From NCBI RefSeq assembly GCF_000150275.1, contig NW_002060945.1, positions 5,198,123 to 5,262,122 of the forward strand: a DNA stretch of 64,000 nucleotides. Reading direction: 5' to 3'. The notes under the pieces were generated by a model. The model searched no databases. It was not told where the DNA came from and saw nothing but the letters and a program-made list of their open reading frames with translations. Below are positions 21,801-34,942 of the stretch, piece by piece. A program made the translations under genes and the position numbers. This DNA is from Trichoplax adhaerens. Lineage: Eukaryota > Placozoa > Uniplacotomia > Trichoplacea > Trichoplacidae. Numbering within the stretch: position 1 is the first letter of the stretch; each line of letters begins with the position of its first letter.

Positions 21801-24800
21801 ACCTTCAAACTCACTAATGCGATTCTATAACTGAATTAAAATCTATACGAACTTATCAATAAGCATTGATGATGCAATGCATTGCTTCTGTTAAATATCA
21901 GAAAGATCATAAACAGTTTGCGAATTTAAAAAGTGCAATGTGTTGCTTTAAAATGTTATTAAAAAATTGCCAATGTTTCTATGATACTTGATAACTTAAT
22001 CGTTTATTATACATACTGTACTTATTGGGAGGTAATGGACAAGTGAGCAATAAGCACTGTCTGGCTTGAGTTAAGGTGCAAGTCAGTTGTCTACTCATCT
22101 CATGCCTACCAACATGTTGCATCGCTGTAATGTAACTAGGTATGAGGATTGTAGACTATCAACCATATTTAGTACGATTTATGGTGGCGTAACTTTCTAT
22201 ATTTAAATATCTTAATACATATTTAGTAGTTCATAACAATAGACTGTAGCGGAAGATTCCATGCTAGAGTAGAAATGACCATACGCGTATGCAGTAAGGC
22301 GTCAAATTACTATTATGATTAGAGGTTAAAATAGAACTGTAATTCATATATTAGGATATGGTTAGTTCATCGTGCTCTGACTGGTAGAAATGATATCTAC
22401 ATAAATACTGTAGTAGTTTCCATATTGGATTAATGAGTGTCCGTTGTAAAATGTAATTACTAATAATAATCTGAATATGTGTAAAATATGGTGGAATGTT
22501 GCTAGGTTGATTGTAGCTGCGAATGCTACGAAAAGTATATAAGTTGGTAACTTAGATTATTCTAGTAGTTCTTTTTAGAAGTCTTTAGTAGTTGTATTCG
22601 ACTAGAGTAGATGTGAATACATTATCTTTGTGTAAGATCTAATAAAGTTCTAATTTTCTACAAATTTGGGATTTCCGTGATCATTTATATCACAATCGCA
22701 AACAAATCAAGCGATCATGAATATTTGAAGGTTCCTGTATAATACCGCTTTAAGATTAGCATTTTTTATTAAGGGTTATTGCTCAAGGAACATTAGATAC
22801 CTCAGGTTGGCATTATAGCTATTATAGCGATTAGTAGTATTTATGATATGCCCAAATTGTAATTATAGCATGTTGGCAGTTTCTATAGAGAAGAAACAGT
22901 AGTTAAAGGTCCATAGTATGACCTCTAATGCAACACAGAATGGGGCCATAATTGACGAATTGTTTTGTGGTAGATGAGTAGTAATTATCAAATACCCATA
23001 ATACTTTGTTACAAGCGTCTCCACTAATTCATTGTTATATTAATTAGGATGAAGCACCAAAGATTGTTTCACCATCTGTCTTGGACTTTGTTAGTTTAAA
23101 ACTATTGATAGATTTTTTATCATAAATTATACTGTATTCTAGTTAATCACTAGAAAATCACAATATCACCGCTCACACCAAATTAACAATCAAAGCATTA
23201 TGTATTGCTGTTAAGTAACTTTAAACCAGTAGAAAGTATATACTATTAGACACGATCATAACTATCAGTCGTTGGATTGATTTCTTTTCAGTACAACAGA
23301 ACTATATCCTCGCAATCATGAATCAGCAAGATTGCTTTCAGATGTATGCACGGAATATAGAACCAGAGTGCATAATGCATATCGTGCCTTTACGCCACTC
23401 ATCAGCATTTAAACTACAATATCGCATTTCGCGTGTCTGTATTCTGTCAAATATTGAAATTCTTACTCCGTGTTTGGTACATAAAAATTCTTTTTATCTA
23501 TAGTCAGTAAGAATCAGAGGTTATACGGGTATAAAACAGGAGCCTATTATTAGAGACTTGCACTTTGCGAACAATATGCATAATTCCAATTAACTAGTCG
23601 GACATTCTGCTCGCGATACTTCTCGTACTTGTCTACCGAGTATAATATTTTAGCATATTACCTGTAACGTGTATTCTGTAATATTATATTTCATTGGAAA
23701 AACACTCATTTAGAGATCAAAATCAAAATCATGTCGATCGCTATGTAAAGAGGTATACACTTCACTGATATTAACACTAATACGATACCATTACGTCCCT
23801 GTGTGTTCTTGTACAGTCTTTGAGGTCAGCGTATAGACTCTATCAGCATAAAACTTTAGCGTATTAATAGTAAGCTACAATTTATTGATTCTATGCTTTG
23901 AAGTATGAAGATATCAATCAACCAAATTCTATAGTAAACTGTACACGTGAGATCTTAATACGATATATAGTAATCTTCACATAATTTTTCTAACGTATTC
24001 TATTTTGGGGATTGCTACATCAACACGGTGAGGAAACATCTTAACTTAAATATTGTGCAATTATAATTATTACATTGACAATTATGGTACGCCTCATGCA
24101 CTCAGGCAGAAATGGTCACGCTTGCCGTGTGTGCAACTATTGTATAAGGATTTGCCTACACTGTACAGCACAACTATTTCACAGGCAGATCATACATATT
24201 ACAGTACTAAACAGGTAATGATGATATCAGACGTTTCCTCATCTGAAATTTCTAGTAAAATATCTCATAGAACTTTAAAAATAGGCTATGAAGATAGGTT
24301 ACAATTTGTAATTATGAATATTTTAACTAATAAATGCGGATAATCCAACAGAAGCTTTCTAGGACAGTAAAATGACCAATTATATTATCAACGAGGGAAG
24401 AACAACTTAAAATCCGACTTTAATATCTTACTACTACTACTGTAATAGTTACTATAACGTGAATAATACACAGTGCTTAACTAATGATAATTTCCTGTAC
24501 CGTCATTTAACAGTCATGATAACATTAGCAGTTATTCTAAGCTCCTTGAAATTTAAGGAATAAAGAAATGCTTCAAAATTATAGCCATACACGGTGAGAA
24601 TTGTAAGATAGACCTAGTAAAGATTTTATGGATAATGATTAAGATAAGCAACACAAAAATAGATTAATTTCATCGCTTACTGAATACTTTAGTAGGTAAA
24701 ATGAAACAATTATATCATAAGAGTAATATAGTCAAAACCTGGAAATGAACAGTTTTGGGTTCTGAAAATCATAGCACATGTGAATACTTACTTTGCAACA

Positions 24801-24838
24801 TATTACGTGATGTCGAGAATATAATGAGAACTCTGCAA

Positions 24839-27800
24839 TCACGACTCCACATTATCGTCATATTCACCCAACTTTGGTTGGTTTTCGCTAAGACTAAGAT
24901 CATCAAGGTTCTAAACAGAAAATGTCGATCACGATTATTAATATTATTAATTAAATAAAGAAAAACCTTCACTGGTTAAAAATCCTGATCATACCTCCAG
25001 TTCTCGCATAACTTCATCTAGGAAATCTGTCGACTCTTCTTTATAAACAACAGCAAGTTTTATAGCATTCCGAAAAACCTTATTACATACATTAAGAGAA
25101 TACATAGTTTAACATATTGTAAGAGAACGTAAATATGTTTATCATTGCAATAGCTCAACTTGCCAGAAGAGCTTTTCGAGTCTAAACCACTTCAATAGGA
25201 ATACGCGTATCTCTCACTATCGACAATCGTGATGTAAAAGACTACACACTTAAAATGTTATTCAAGATTTATTACGAAATCTAACCTTGACAACATTTGT
25301 TCCATCGGAAGCAGATACAAAATAAAATGGTAAATTATGTTTTTTCACAAAATTAAACGATTTCTTCGTAATACTGAAATCCACTGCAAATTGTGAGCAT
25401 AATTATGCATTAGTAGGATATTCGAATGATAAAAATAGCTGTGAATCAATATAGTTTTACGAAATTTAATACTGATATTCAATGTCTTCGAATCTCAATT
25501 ATGTAAGAAGTTCTACAAATTTGAATTAACAATTACATCTTCTTACCATCAATCTTATTTGCAACCACCACACATGGGATTGATGGCCTGTATTCTCGTA
25601 ATTCTTTGTACCACCTACTTAAATTCTTATACGTTATTTTTCTAGTAACGTCAAAGGTCTAAAAATGGAAATCATTCTTATAAATCATTTTTGTTTAAAT
25701 CCGCTTTGTTTCTTTTAAATCCCATTATCGGTAACGGAGTTAATAGGCATAAATACGACATAGTATATCTTAATGATCACTACATGACGTACATACACGT
25801 ATACATTCTCATATCAAAATTGAAATTTTTCATTATTAAGTCAAGCCGGACACTTACAAGAATGCATGCATGGGCTTGATGATAGTAGGAAGGATGTAAA
25901 CTTGCAAATCTTTCTTGGCCTGCAGTATCCCATATATCTTAGCCAGTCAAATAAAAAGAAATTAAAATAATTTTGACTTCATTCAAACAACAGTTTAATT
26001 AGACAAATAATTTCATACGAAAAAACTCGAGAATCACAAGGATATATATTTGATGACTATTTCAGCCAAATATGCCATTGAACATGATCGAAAGGACTTA
26101 CCAACTCCAATAGACTTGCCATTCATTGTTGTGTTATATCGAAATAGTGTCAAGGCATAGGTAGACAGTTGCTGTGGTTTACTTTCAGATGGGTCAAGGT
26201 AAAATTCGTAGTAAAATATCACGGATAAAGTAAATTATAATAATGATCACCCATGCCATTTTATCAATTGCTAAGACGATAACCAATACTTTCATAAATA
26301 ATTATAATTATTGATCGTAAAGTATTCACTATAGTTAAGCCAAATATTAAAATTGTAAACAATAGCTTTACTGTATGTAGTTAAATGGTTACATTTTTTG
26401 CTATTTTTGTATAAATTCATAGGCTTCAAGTATATGAATTATGAAATATTTATCAACCGATATTACAGTAATAATTTACTTAGGTCCTCTAAGATTGAAT
26501 TCGAATGACATCTGCAAGTAATTTTCTTCTACTACGAGATACAGAACTATTTCACTCATACTTTGCTATAAGCTGTGCAAGGTTCTATTCATTGCTATAC
26601 TTATAGAAATACTGTAATCACAAAGTATCCATGTGATCCATCAACGTTATCTAAGATTTTTTACATTTAATGAATTAAATAAAACTATTGATTAGGAAGA
26701 AATATATATAAATATTCTCGCAATTAATCTTGTAAATTTCTTAAATCAACTTAATTTAACCCTACAACTTCATACTTTATGAATCTTTTTTAAAAATTTT
26801 TTGCAGCATTTAAGAAGAATGCTTGTAAAAGATGGGAAGATGAGCCTATTAAAATTATCTATTCAATTTTAAAAAGATACTAATCGTCCATCAGAAATCT
26901 TTCAACTAACCTAAAGTAGATATGAAAAATAAGAGAAAGGAGACACAAGTTAGGCAAGCATCATTATTAATTATAATTAATTATCAACGTACGACTGTCT
27001 TTACATAGAATTGAACACAATCATTACCGCATGCATTCATAATTGCACACTATTTACTCTATTATCTTTGATATATTGTATCTTACTCATAAATGTAGAG
27101 TAAATTTATCACCCGATTAAGATTTGACCGAATTACTTTATCACTAACTTTCTTATACAGCAAAGGTGTAATCTTAAGTTTTTGTAAATTTCGGAAGATT
27201 ATTTAGATCAAGCGATTGAAATCTAGCATGTTTATTATAGTCCTATTGAGAAGTATGCTCTTAAGTGCCCAGAGTACTATGCCATTAAATAGATTTTTAC
27301 GAGCTGTATTATTTAAGTTGCCATAATTTTTACTTAAATAAAAGTAAGATTTCACAGTAATTTAACTGTGATTACTACCATAGTTGGTTATATAGTAATG
27401 CTACAAATTACTCGAGTCTTCTTCATACCCTTTGAGACTTAGACTTGGACTGTGCCGATAATTTAGTCGATATATGGTAGACAATGTATATTCTATAAAG
27501 AATTCGTTTCAAATTAAACAAACAAATGAATGCGTATTAGCATTTGCTCATGGAGGACTAATTACTCATCATGCTTATTGCTTTATCACACATAAATACG
27601 CGTTAAGTCATAACAAACTGTATTCAGAGATTATTTGCCAATACGTACTACTTGTCACTTCCTGAATTATCATCAAACAATATACTAAACGAATTAAAGC
27701 TATAACTTAATGAGCAACTTGCAAACTTGTCATTTTCAATAATTAATTTTTAAACCAACTCGTTTATACGTCATTCATTAATTGCTAGTAACCGGGAATC

Positions 27801-30276
27801 AGCGTACCATATAACTATATTAACCACAAAATTAATGGCATAATATGTACAGTAGCAAGATTCAATAACTTGGGCTACACTCTGAATATTCTAACTTCTT
27901 TGGAAATTGGTTATAAAATTAACGGTAAGTACACAAATTTATCTACAGATTCATTTTTCATATTACAGTATACTGTATACTTTTCACTCTACAACGGCTA
28001 ATGGAATAGGTCTACAGTAGACGCCGTTCACTATTTTGCATGGTATATTACTTAACTGCACCCTATTCTGATGCCTGTATGTAAAATGTATAAAATACCG
28101 ATAAAATATGGGTTTACTGTTCTTATTAATTCCAAACGTCACAAAGATATACTCTACCATATTATACTACAATGAAAAGACCAATAGAAAGTAAGTAAAT
28201 CGAAATTTGAAATCATCCAGGTAGCATAAACATGACAGTATTTGCAACACATAGAAGACTATTTATAAATCAATTAAATTAAACTATTAAATGTAAGAGT
28301 AACCGGCAATACACCGTAAATCGATATTTATCGTGGGTAGCAGTACAGTAAACTGACAAGTTTCTTATCATTAGCTTTGGTATATAGTTTCTAATTTAAA
28401 GTTATTCTCAGTTTGTTTTATAAATTACAATTTACATTTACGCAAAAAACACAATAGATCAACCAGAAACAACTACTTGAAACTGTCTCAGCCTCCCAGC
28501 CATATTAACGCTTCGCGGCCGAGTGAGTGGGTGCTTCACATGGCAGTGATACATATACATTTATACGGTATTTATATTTATAACTTAAAAATTATCTAAC
28601 ACAAAATGTTAAAAGTTTCGAAACCAACCGCATTTGAGATATATCCAGTAAGTTCGGTAAGTACCGAAACATTTATTACCGGTATTCATTCTCATATGTA
28701 TTCACTGTCACCACATAAATCACTGACTCAATCAACTGCACCTTATGAGGGTAGCAAACATCCCCGCCGGAATCCCTTATATTTATACTATATGTAAAAT
28801 ATTATCATGGTCTACTAGATGTAATTTAGTAGTCCATAATATACTGTATATATATAATAACATTCTCTTTTTGTGTTGCATTATACCCGATTGCCCGTAC
28901 ATCCACAATGTCAAGAGAGATTGTAGAAATTCCTCCTTTTTGTATATTGTTGATGATTAATCTTATTATAATTGTTACTAGCTTAATTAACCCGCACCAA
29001 TAGGAGAATTAAATATTCAAGATAACACAGTATAATTTATATATGTTCATATGTAATGTATAAATTGTATAGCTTTGGCCTCGGTCGTATATTTTGTAAA
29101 CTGCATACTGTATAATGGGTATGTAAAGTTTTTAGAGGCTGTGTATTTGTTAATACAAAAAAGTGGTAGTCTCGCAATCATAGAGGATAGAGCTAGTACG
29201 CGATATAATTAGCGCCTGTAGTTTATAACTACGAGTGATTCAATACTTTAGTTGCTCGTTTTATACAGTACTACTTTCTGGTAATATCGTTCTCCATAAG
29301 TTACAAGCAAATCATTTAAAAGCTAGCTCTTCTTGGATACTGTAACAATCGGATCAGCCTAACAATCAACAAATGAGACATTGCAGTACAGTATTTCGTA
29401 TTACACATACAAGTATGTACGTTCGCTATGAATTGTTTACGTTTACTTAGGAATTCAATACATAATTTTGCATATATTACTGCCAAACACATCAATACTG
29501 TACAGAATAGATGATAATCAAATCGATGAGGATAATGTAATTAGCTCATATATCGTTACACTGAAGGTAACTTAATACCCAAGTTATCGGTGATAAAACA
29601 TGCTAACGTTATCAATTTGCAGTTAATTAATATACTGTACATAGACAGTTCTATAGTATCTCTTCAGCTACTGACATTGGAACCAGAGTTTTATCCTTTA
29701 AATAAATAAATTAATTAATTATATAGCAAATGGTATTTTGATGGATGCTTGCTCTTGTAAAGTATACAGTACTGTACTGAGACTCTGAGAGTACAGTACT
29801 GTAGCTGTTTACAGAACTTTTTAAATTTTAAAACGATCGAACTGATCACAACGCAGCGATAAGTAAATGTTAAATGTTAATATTGATCCAGTCAGTACTC
29901 GCTCTTGGTCTCGAAAGTTCCTAAGTACAGGAACCTTAGAGATGAATGACAAGGATACACTTGAAGATTGATCACTAATTATAATTATAGTAATCGGCCA
30001 TAATGAAGTACAGTACTGGCTGCACTATGTACAGTATGATACTATTACATAAATACTTCACTACGCCGCTCTTGGTATGTGTTTTACATCGTTATATGTA
30101 CTATGCACACGATAATAGATATTAACGTGAAATGTTTCCTTTATCTGTTGAAATGTCACTTACTTTGATTTGCCAACTGCACTGTCTCCAAGGCAAATAA
30201 TTTTAATTTTGGCGGTTGTAGAATCGTCATCGTTGTCGTAATCGAAGTCCTCGTGTATCTCTTCAGAAGCCGCCAT
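24839..30276 (-). CDS. RABL2: RABL2 Rab-like GTPase, complete
   Basis: Eight exons with matching phases encode 222 aa (human RABL2B is about 228): 30164-30276, 26881-26910, 26102-26181, 25858-25937, 25547-25658, 25286-25383, 24995-25078, 24839-24910. RABL2 is an atypical Rab that recruits intraflagellar transport complexes at the ciliary base. Visible GTPase motifs: P-loop GDSAVGKS, switch [12 protein letters not shown], base-recognition NKID, and SAS. Family-specific runs are [12 protein letters not shown] and [11 protein letters not shown]. The second exon is only 30 nt and was found by phase and homology ([11 protein letters not shown]). There is no C-terminal cysteine prenylation motif, as expected for RABL2. 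Intron 1 is 3.25 kb; the others are under 700 bp. The start ATG sits in AAAATGG and the acidic N-terminus resembles the human one. The gene diverges from CCDC112, another cilium-linked gene. Confidence 0.95.
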
Positions 30277-30339
30277 TTTCGATTTGCTCTGCTGACTTTT
30301 TTAGCTGCATCCAATGAACGCTGTGCCGTATCGTATCGT

Positions 30340-30538
30340 GTACTGTACAGCCATGGGCTACTAAAGATACAGTACAGTACAGTACTGTACATCTCAGTAC
30401 GGTTAGTACTGTACTGTACTGTACTGTACGTGAGTGCCATTGGAGTACAGTACAGTACTGTACTGTACAATCCATCTCTATTTTACTTCAGCACAGTACA
30501 GTACATTGTACGTATGATACAATGTACAGTATAGCACC
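30340..30538. repeat. WGTAC pentamer array D1
   Basis: Starts about 65 bp upstream of the RABL2 ATG. Includes AGTAC followed by four TGTAC units near 30405-30429. Confidence 0.92.
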
Positions 30539-30641
30539 TTCACTGGTGCATGCTACAGTGCATTACTAGTGATTAGTAAAAGGTACAGTCTACAGTATAA
30601 CAACAGTCTGAGTTCTAGAGATCGATAGTCTGTAACAAGGT

Positions 30642-30872
30642 ACTGTACACAGACGTACTGTACAGTACAGACAATACGGTACTACTGTATAGTTCCTGGT
30701 ACTGTAGTACTGTACAGTACTGTACTGTACAATGAACATGTTGACGCGTTTTAAATTTTTCACTTACTGAACTGTACAGTACTGTACTGTACAGTACAGT
30801 ACAGTACTGTACACTACTGAGTGTAATACTGTAGGTGTACTGTACAGTACAGTACTGTACTACTGTACAACA
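30642..30872. repeat. WGTAC pentamer array D2
   Basis: Holds the longest uninterrupted run I found in the window: eight pentamers at 30773-30812 with fifth-base order T,A,T,T,A,A,A,T. Open in all six frames. Confidence 0.93.
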
Positions 30873-31102
30873 CAATGACATCAGTAAAGTACTGTAATGT
30901 GAATAATTTTCAAATAATTAATTAATTACAAGCTTTTTCGAGATTTTTAGCTTTAAGTTGTGTTAAACAATTTTACCATAACATTAAACATTATATTACC
31001 AACAACGGCGACTGTACTGCAGCCTGGAAAGTAATGGCATGGCAGATGACGAAGATCTCGTAAATATTCACCATACTAATTCGACAGTTTAGAATATTAT
31101 TA

Positions 31103-31292
31103 TACTGTACAGTATACTGTATATAATCGTTTAAAGCTTACTGTACTGTATACTGTACAACATAGTATGTCAAGGTTCTTTAAACCTTAATAAAGTGAAG
31201 ATTCTCCGTTTCTATCTAGTGTACAGTACAGTCTGGTATACAATAATAACACTATCATAAATAACAGTACTGTACAGTACAGTACAGTGTGT
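31103..31292. repeat. WGTAC pentamer array D3
   Basis: Two smaller blocks (31103-31160 and 31218-31292) ending about 165 bp before the CCDC112 start. Confidence 0.85.
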
Positions 31293-31455
31293 ATACTCGT
31301 ATAGCTAGCTATCTATGTACAAAATGTAATATTGATTGATAATAAAATCGAAAATCTATCTGCTTGAGAAGTCTAAATAAGCTTAAACTTATTACCGCTG
31401 CATTGCTGCTTTAATTAATACATGTAAATAGTAAATTTTTACAAAATTTTTACAT

Positions 31456-34400
31456 ATGTTTCTACAACTACAGATGCACGACACGGGTCGTAACTCAAAG
31501 ACAGCAATCGAGATTAAATCAGAGAAACAAAAGAAATCTGAGTTATTATCCAAAATTGATCAATTAGAAATTAAGTAAGACAGCTAGTCCTGAACAATTA
31601 GTATAGAACGTTGAGGACGTTCCTGCTACTCATAACGTGTTGTAAACAGCTTTTCAGTTGTTTGAGTACATCTAACAAGCGATGATTCTGGTAATAGGGC
31701 AACGGTCCTTTCAAAGGAAAGAGCTACTCAACTGTACCATCGTAAAGGGCAATTTCGAGAAGAATTTCAAGTATTTGAAGAATTGGATCTCAAATTTGAA
31801 CATGATCGAAAGATTGAAAGTAGTGCTAAAACTTTTGTAGTAAAACAATTTCAGCCTTACTTAGTGCTATTATATTGAAGTACATCTAGTCAGCAACTGA
31901 TATACATATTTTATTTTAAGGTCTAAATACGATGGTCTGTATGTTTTTTTAGGGAATCAGATTAAACAGCAGTTGCATAGACTCAGACTGCTAGTTGAGA
32001 AATTTCAAAACAACTTAATGGAGATAAAACCGTCTCCAGCTTGTGAGTAAATATTGCATATACTTTTAAAAGTACACATAATCTGAATTAAATGCTCAAC
32101 GATAAAAATACAGATATTAAAATTGCTTTTACATTATTCATTCATGTTCAAACGTAAATCCTGGATTCATGTACTGTGCATTGTGCATGTTCTAACCATA
32201 TGTAAATTTAGTTATTGAAAAATTGCGAGAATCAATGGAAGAGATTGAAAACGCTATAAACAATTTTAAAGCAAAACAACGTGATAGGTAGGCTTTAGTA
32301 GATACCATTACAGTATTTAGCTCTCGTTGTAGCAGTTTCTTTATTAGTAAGTAGTATATTAAAAAGATATTGTTGCAATTAATTTCTGCTGGCGATACTG
32401 TACGTATAAAGATATACGTATATACGCGTACTGCATATTTTCTGTGTGTACGCCAATATTGCAGTCAAAATAGTCTTACATCATTTTCATAAGGTTTACA
32501 CCGGTTCTTTACTACGTCGATCATTCTTCTGTAAATGATTTCATGATACAATTTGTGCAAGTAATGATGTTGTTTCTATTTGATGTAAAGTACATCACTA
32601 GAAATAAACATTATCAATATTTGGTACAATTAGTAAGATATCACAAACTTTTGCTGGGATAGCTATGAAGAGTTACTGAAAGAAGAAAAAATAACTGCCA
32701 ATGAAATCTTAGCGATAGAAAATAAAATTGACTCTTGGGCAAAAGGTCCCATGTTGCCAACTATCGGCAACGGAAGTACAAGCAAAGTCGTTACATCAAA
32801 TGAAGCTTCGGTTCCAGAAGAGATTTCAACATTTGAGGTAGCAATTATATAAAATTCTCAATGATTATAATATTATATACTATAAAAGTTAATATTTTAT
32901 AAGAGCTGCTTTTAAATCGTGACGAAATTAACTTCTTTAACTTCTTAGAAATTTCTGGTACGAAATGGCGGACATCGCGGAGGCTGGGACGAATATGATC
33001 ACAGTATTTTTATCAGATTAAGGAAGAAATTTAAGGTAATTCAATATTCGATCTTTCTTCTAGTCAATAAACTTAAAAGGTTAAGGTTAAGACCTTATTT
33101 TAATCACAAACTATTCGTAAAGTCCAGATCTCTTCAGTAATGATAATGATTTTAAAATGAACGAAATGCATCTAATTTAGTTGATTATCCAAGTTCCTAC
33201 TAAGACATACATTATATGTTCTGTGTTAATGCAAGAAAATCAGAAAAATAATTTTTCCCGATTTAATAACTCACTGAATGTCAAAATGCGCTAATTTTAT
33301 TAACAATTTATTAAGGTTCACCAAGAATTTCTAGAAGAAGCATTGAGTCAAATTCCTGGTAAATCGATGGAAGAAATACAACATCATGAACAGTGGTATA
33401 GTGAATATGCTAAACTTTTAGAAAATAAGAAAATTGCTATTGAGAAATGGAAAAAAGCCAAGGATGTTAGCATCGACTATAACAATCATTTATAGGAGAA
33501 AAATTGTTTAACATGTTATTTTATACTGGTAGGAAGAAAAAATCGAAATAACAACAAAAATTGATATGGAGACAAAATCTTTAGCCGAGAAAGAAAAAGC
33601 TAAACAAACAGCACTAGCTAAGAAACTACAAGAAGAGAAGCAAGAACGTTCGGAAAAGCTTCGTAATTGGAAAGTAAAAATTACAACATGATGTTTTAAG
33701 TTGCGGAAATATGATTTTACTTTATCAGTAACAGAAGCCATCCATTTAAACCTGTGCAGCATGAAGATACGAACTACTAATATCTTTTGTATTATGAAAT
33801 AGGTGAAGAAAGACCTTGAAAAAGCCCTGGAAGAAGAGAGAAAAGCTAAAGAAAATATGGAAAAGATGGAAGAACACAGGAAAGAAAGGAAAAAACAGGT
33901 CTTTGCATTGAATTAAATTAAATGACTATTTTAGATCGATTTTTAGATGACAATACCCATTCCAATGCAACCTAATTCTAAATTTTATACCTTGTAATTC
34001 TGTAGCTACAAGCTAAGGAGCAAGTTAGAAAAATGCGGCAGCAACGTGAAGCAGAAAAAATGGAAATTCGGTTACTCGAAGAAGCAATGCGATCTAAGGA
34101 AAAAGAAAGTCGCAAACTAACTGAAGACGATATTGAAAGAATTCGAGATAGGGTGTGATCTGAACTTAGTAGATCAATAATTCATATAAGTTTTTATTGA
34201 TATAGATGTATTGAATTCATTTATTGATTGGATAGGATCAAAAAATTTTAGAGATCCGCCAACATCGGCTGAAAACGAAAGAGCTTGATGAAATAGAAAA
34301 AATTAAAAGGTTGAATAAGATTAAAAGCCAGGTAAATAGCTGCTAACTTAAAAGATCATTACTCATTTATTCTAATTACACCCATCTTTCATTTTTCATA

Positions 34401-34942
34401 TGACTACTGGATGAGACAGGTCAGCTGCATTTTATTTCTAATTGTGGCAAATTTATCACTATTGTTTTGATTTTGAAATTTGCTAATAAAAACTTTAGAT
34501 CAAATTGTGAAACTTTATAATCATGTGACTATAGCAATAAATGCATATTTAAGATATATAATAGTAGGACAATGACAATATTATAAAACTGAATTAGTAT
34601 TTATAAAGATCCATCACTTAACTGAGAATCTGAGGATAACAAGTTGACTTTATGACCTGAAATTATCCTAACATTACTTTCTTATTTTGACGTATTCTTA
34701 GGTCGACGTCCACGCAACTAGAGACCCGAAGCGACTCTTTAAGCTAACGAGTGCTTTGCATCACCGATTGGTCGATAAAGAAGTTCATACTACCGGAGGA
34801 AATCAAGCAATACCACATAGGTACTGATTCAGTGATCTTGAATTCACAAATGTTTTTTATTATGGTATAGCTAATTAAAAATTTCGCCAAAAATTAATCT
34901 TCTATTAGAGCTATTCCTTCTTGGCGTAGTGGAATTAACTGA
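31456..34942 (+). CDS. CCDC112: CCDC112 coiled-coil protein, complete
   Basis: Thirteen exons in phase encode about 483 aa: 31456-31574, 31698-31819, 31953-32042, 32212-32287, 32663-32837, 32949-33035, 33316-33465, 33533-33673, 33803-33898, 34006-34152, 34236-34331, 34702-34820, 34909-34942. CCDC112 is a centrosome/centriolar satellite coiled-coil protein linked to cilia; its biochemistry is poorly known. Diagnostic matches to the human protein are ESMEEIENAINNFKAKQR, YEELLKEEKITANE, GGHRGGWDEYDHSIF, EIQHHEQWYSEY and the C-terminal IPHRAIPSWRSGIN. Most of the protein is charged Lys/Glu-rich helix, especially exons 7-11. The last exon adds only ten residues. The start is ambiguous: ATG 31474 directly follows CTACAG, a possible acceptor of a 5' UTR exon, while the in-frame ATG at 31456 adds six residues. 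An AATAAA at 35263-35268 is a possible poly(A) signal. Confidence 0.93.

Larger units (their letters stand above)
12515..24838. other. Gene-free stretch between PDE3 and RABL2
   Basis: A 12.3 kb region upstream of PDE3 and downstream of RABL2. I find no exon resembling a known family, no tRNA-like or rRNA sequence and no transposon coding region. The first 2.3 kb carries three WGTAC arrays (13823-14080, 14264-14395, 14631-14756) and an (AATT)n run; from about 15 kb to 24.8 kb it is plain AT-rich DNA with few GTAC motifs. Possible content: 5' UTR exons or regulatory DNA of PDE3, or long non-coding transcripts; none can be shown. Confidence 0.6.
30277..31455. promoter_or_regulatory. Divergent upstream region of RABL2 and CCDC112
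   Basis: 1.2 kb between the two start codons; by position it must hold both promoters (inference). Roughly half is WGTAC array in four blocks (30340-30538, 30642-30872, 31103-31160, 31218-31292). I saw no clear RFX X-box, the element expected at ciliary genes. Confidence 0.6.

Noticed and set aside
12515-24838. Search for tRNA, rRNA, transposase or reverse transcriptase signals in the gene-free stretch
   Set aside because: No tRNA B-box-like sequence in a cloverleaf context, no rRNA, no transposon motif recognised. Weak diverged elements cannot be excluded by eye.
30156-30534. Overlapping open frames of 70-104 codons on both strands rich in Tyr, Ser, Thr, Val, Cys
   Set aside because: Made of WGTAC repeat, which cannot contain a stop codon in any frame; part overlaps the true RABL2 exon 1. 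No protein family resembles them.
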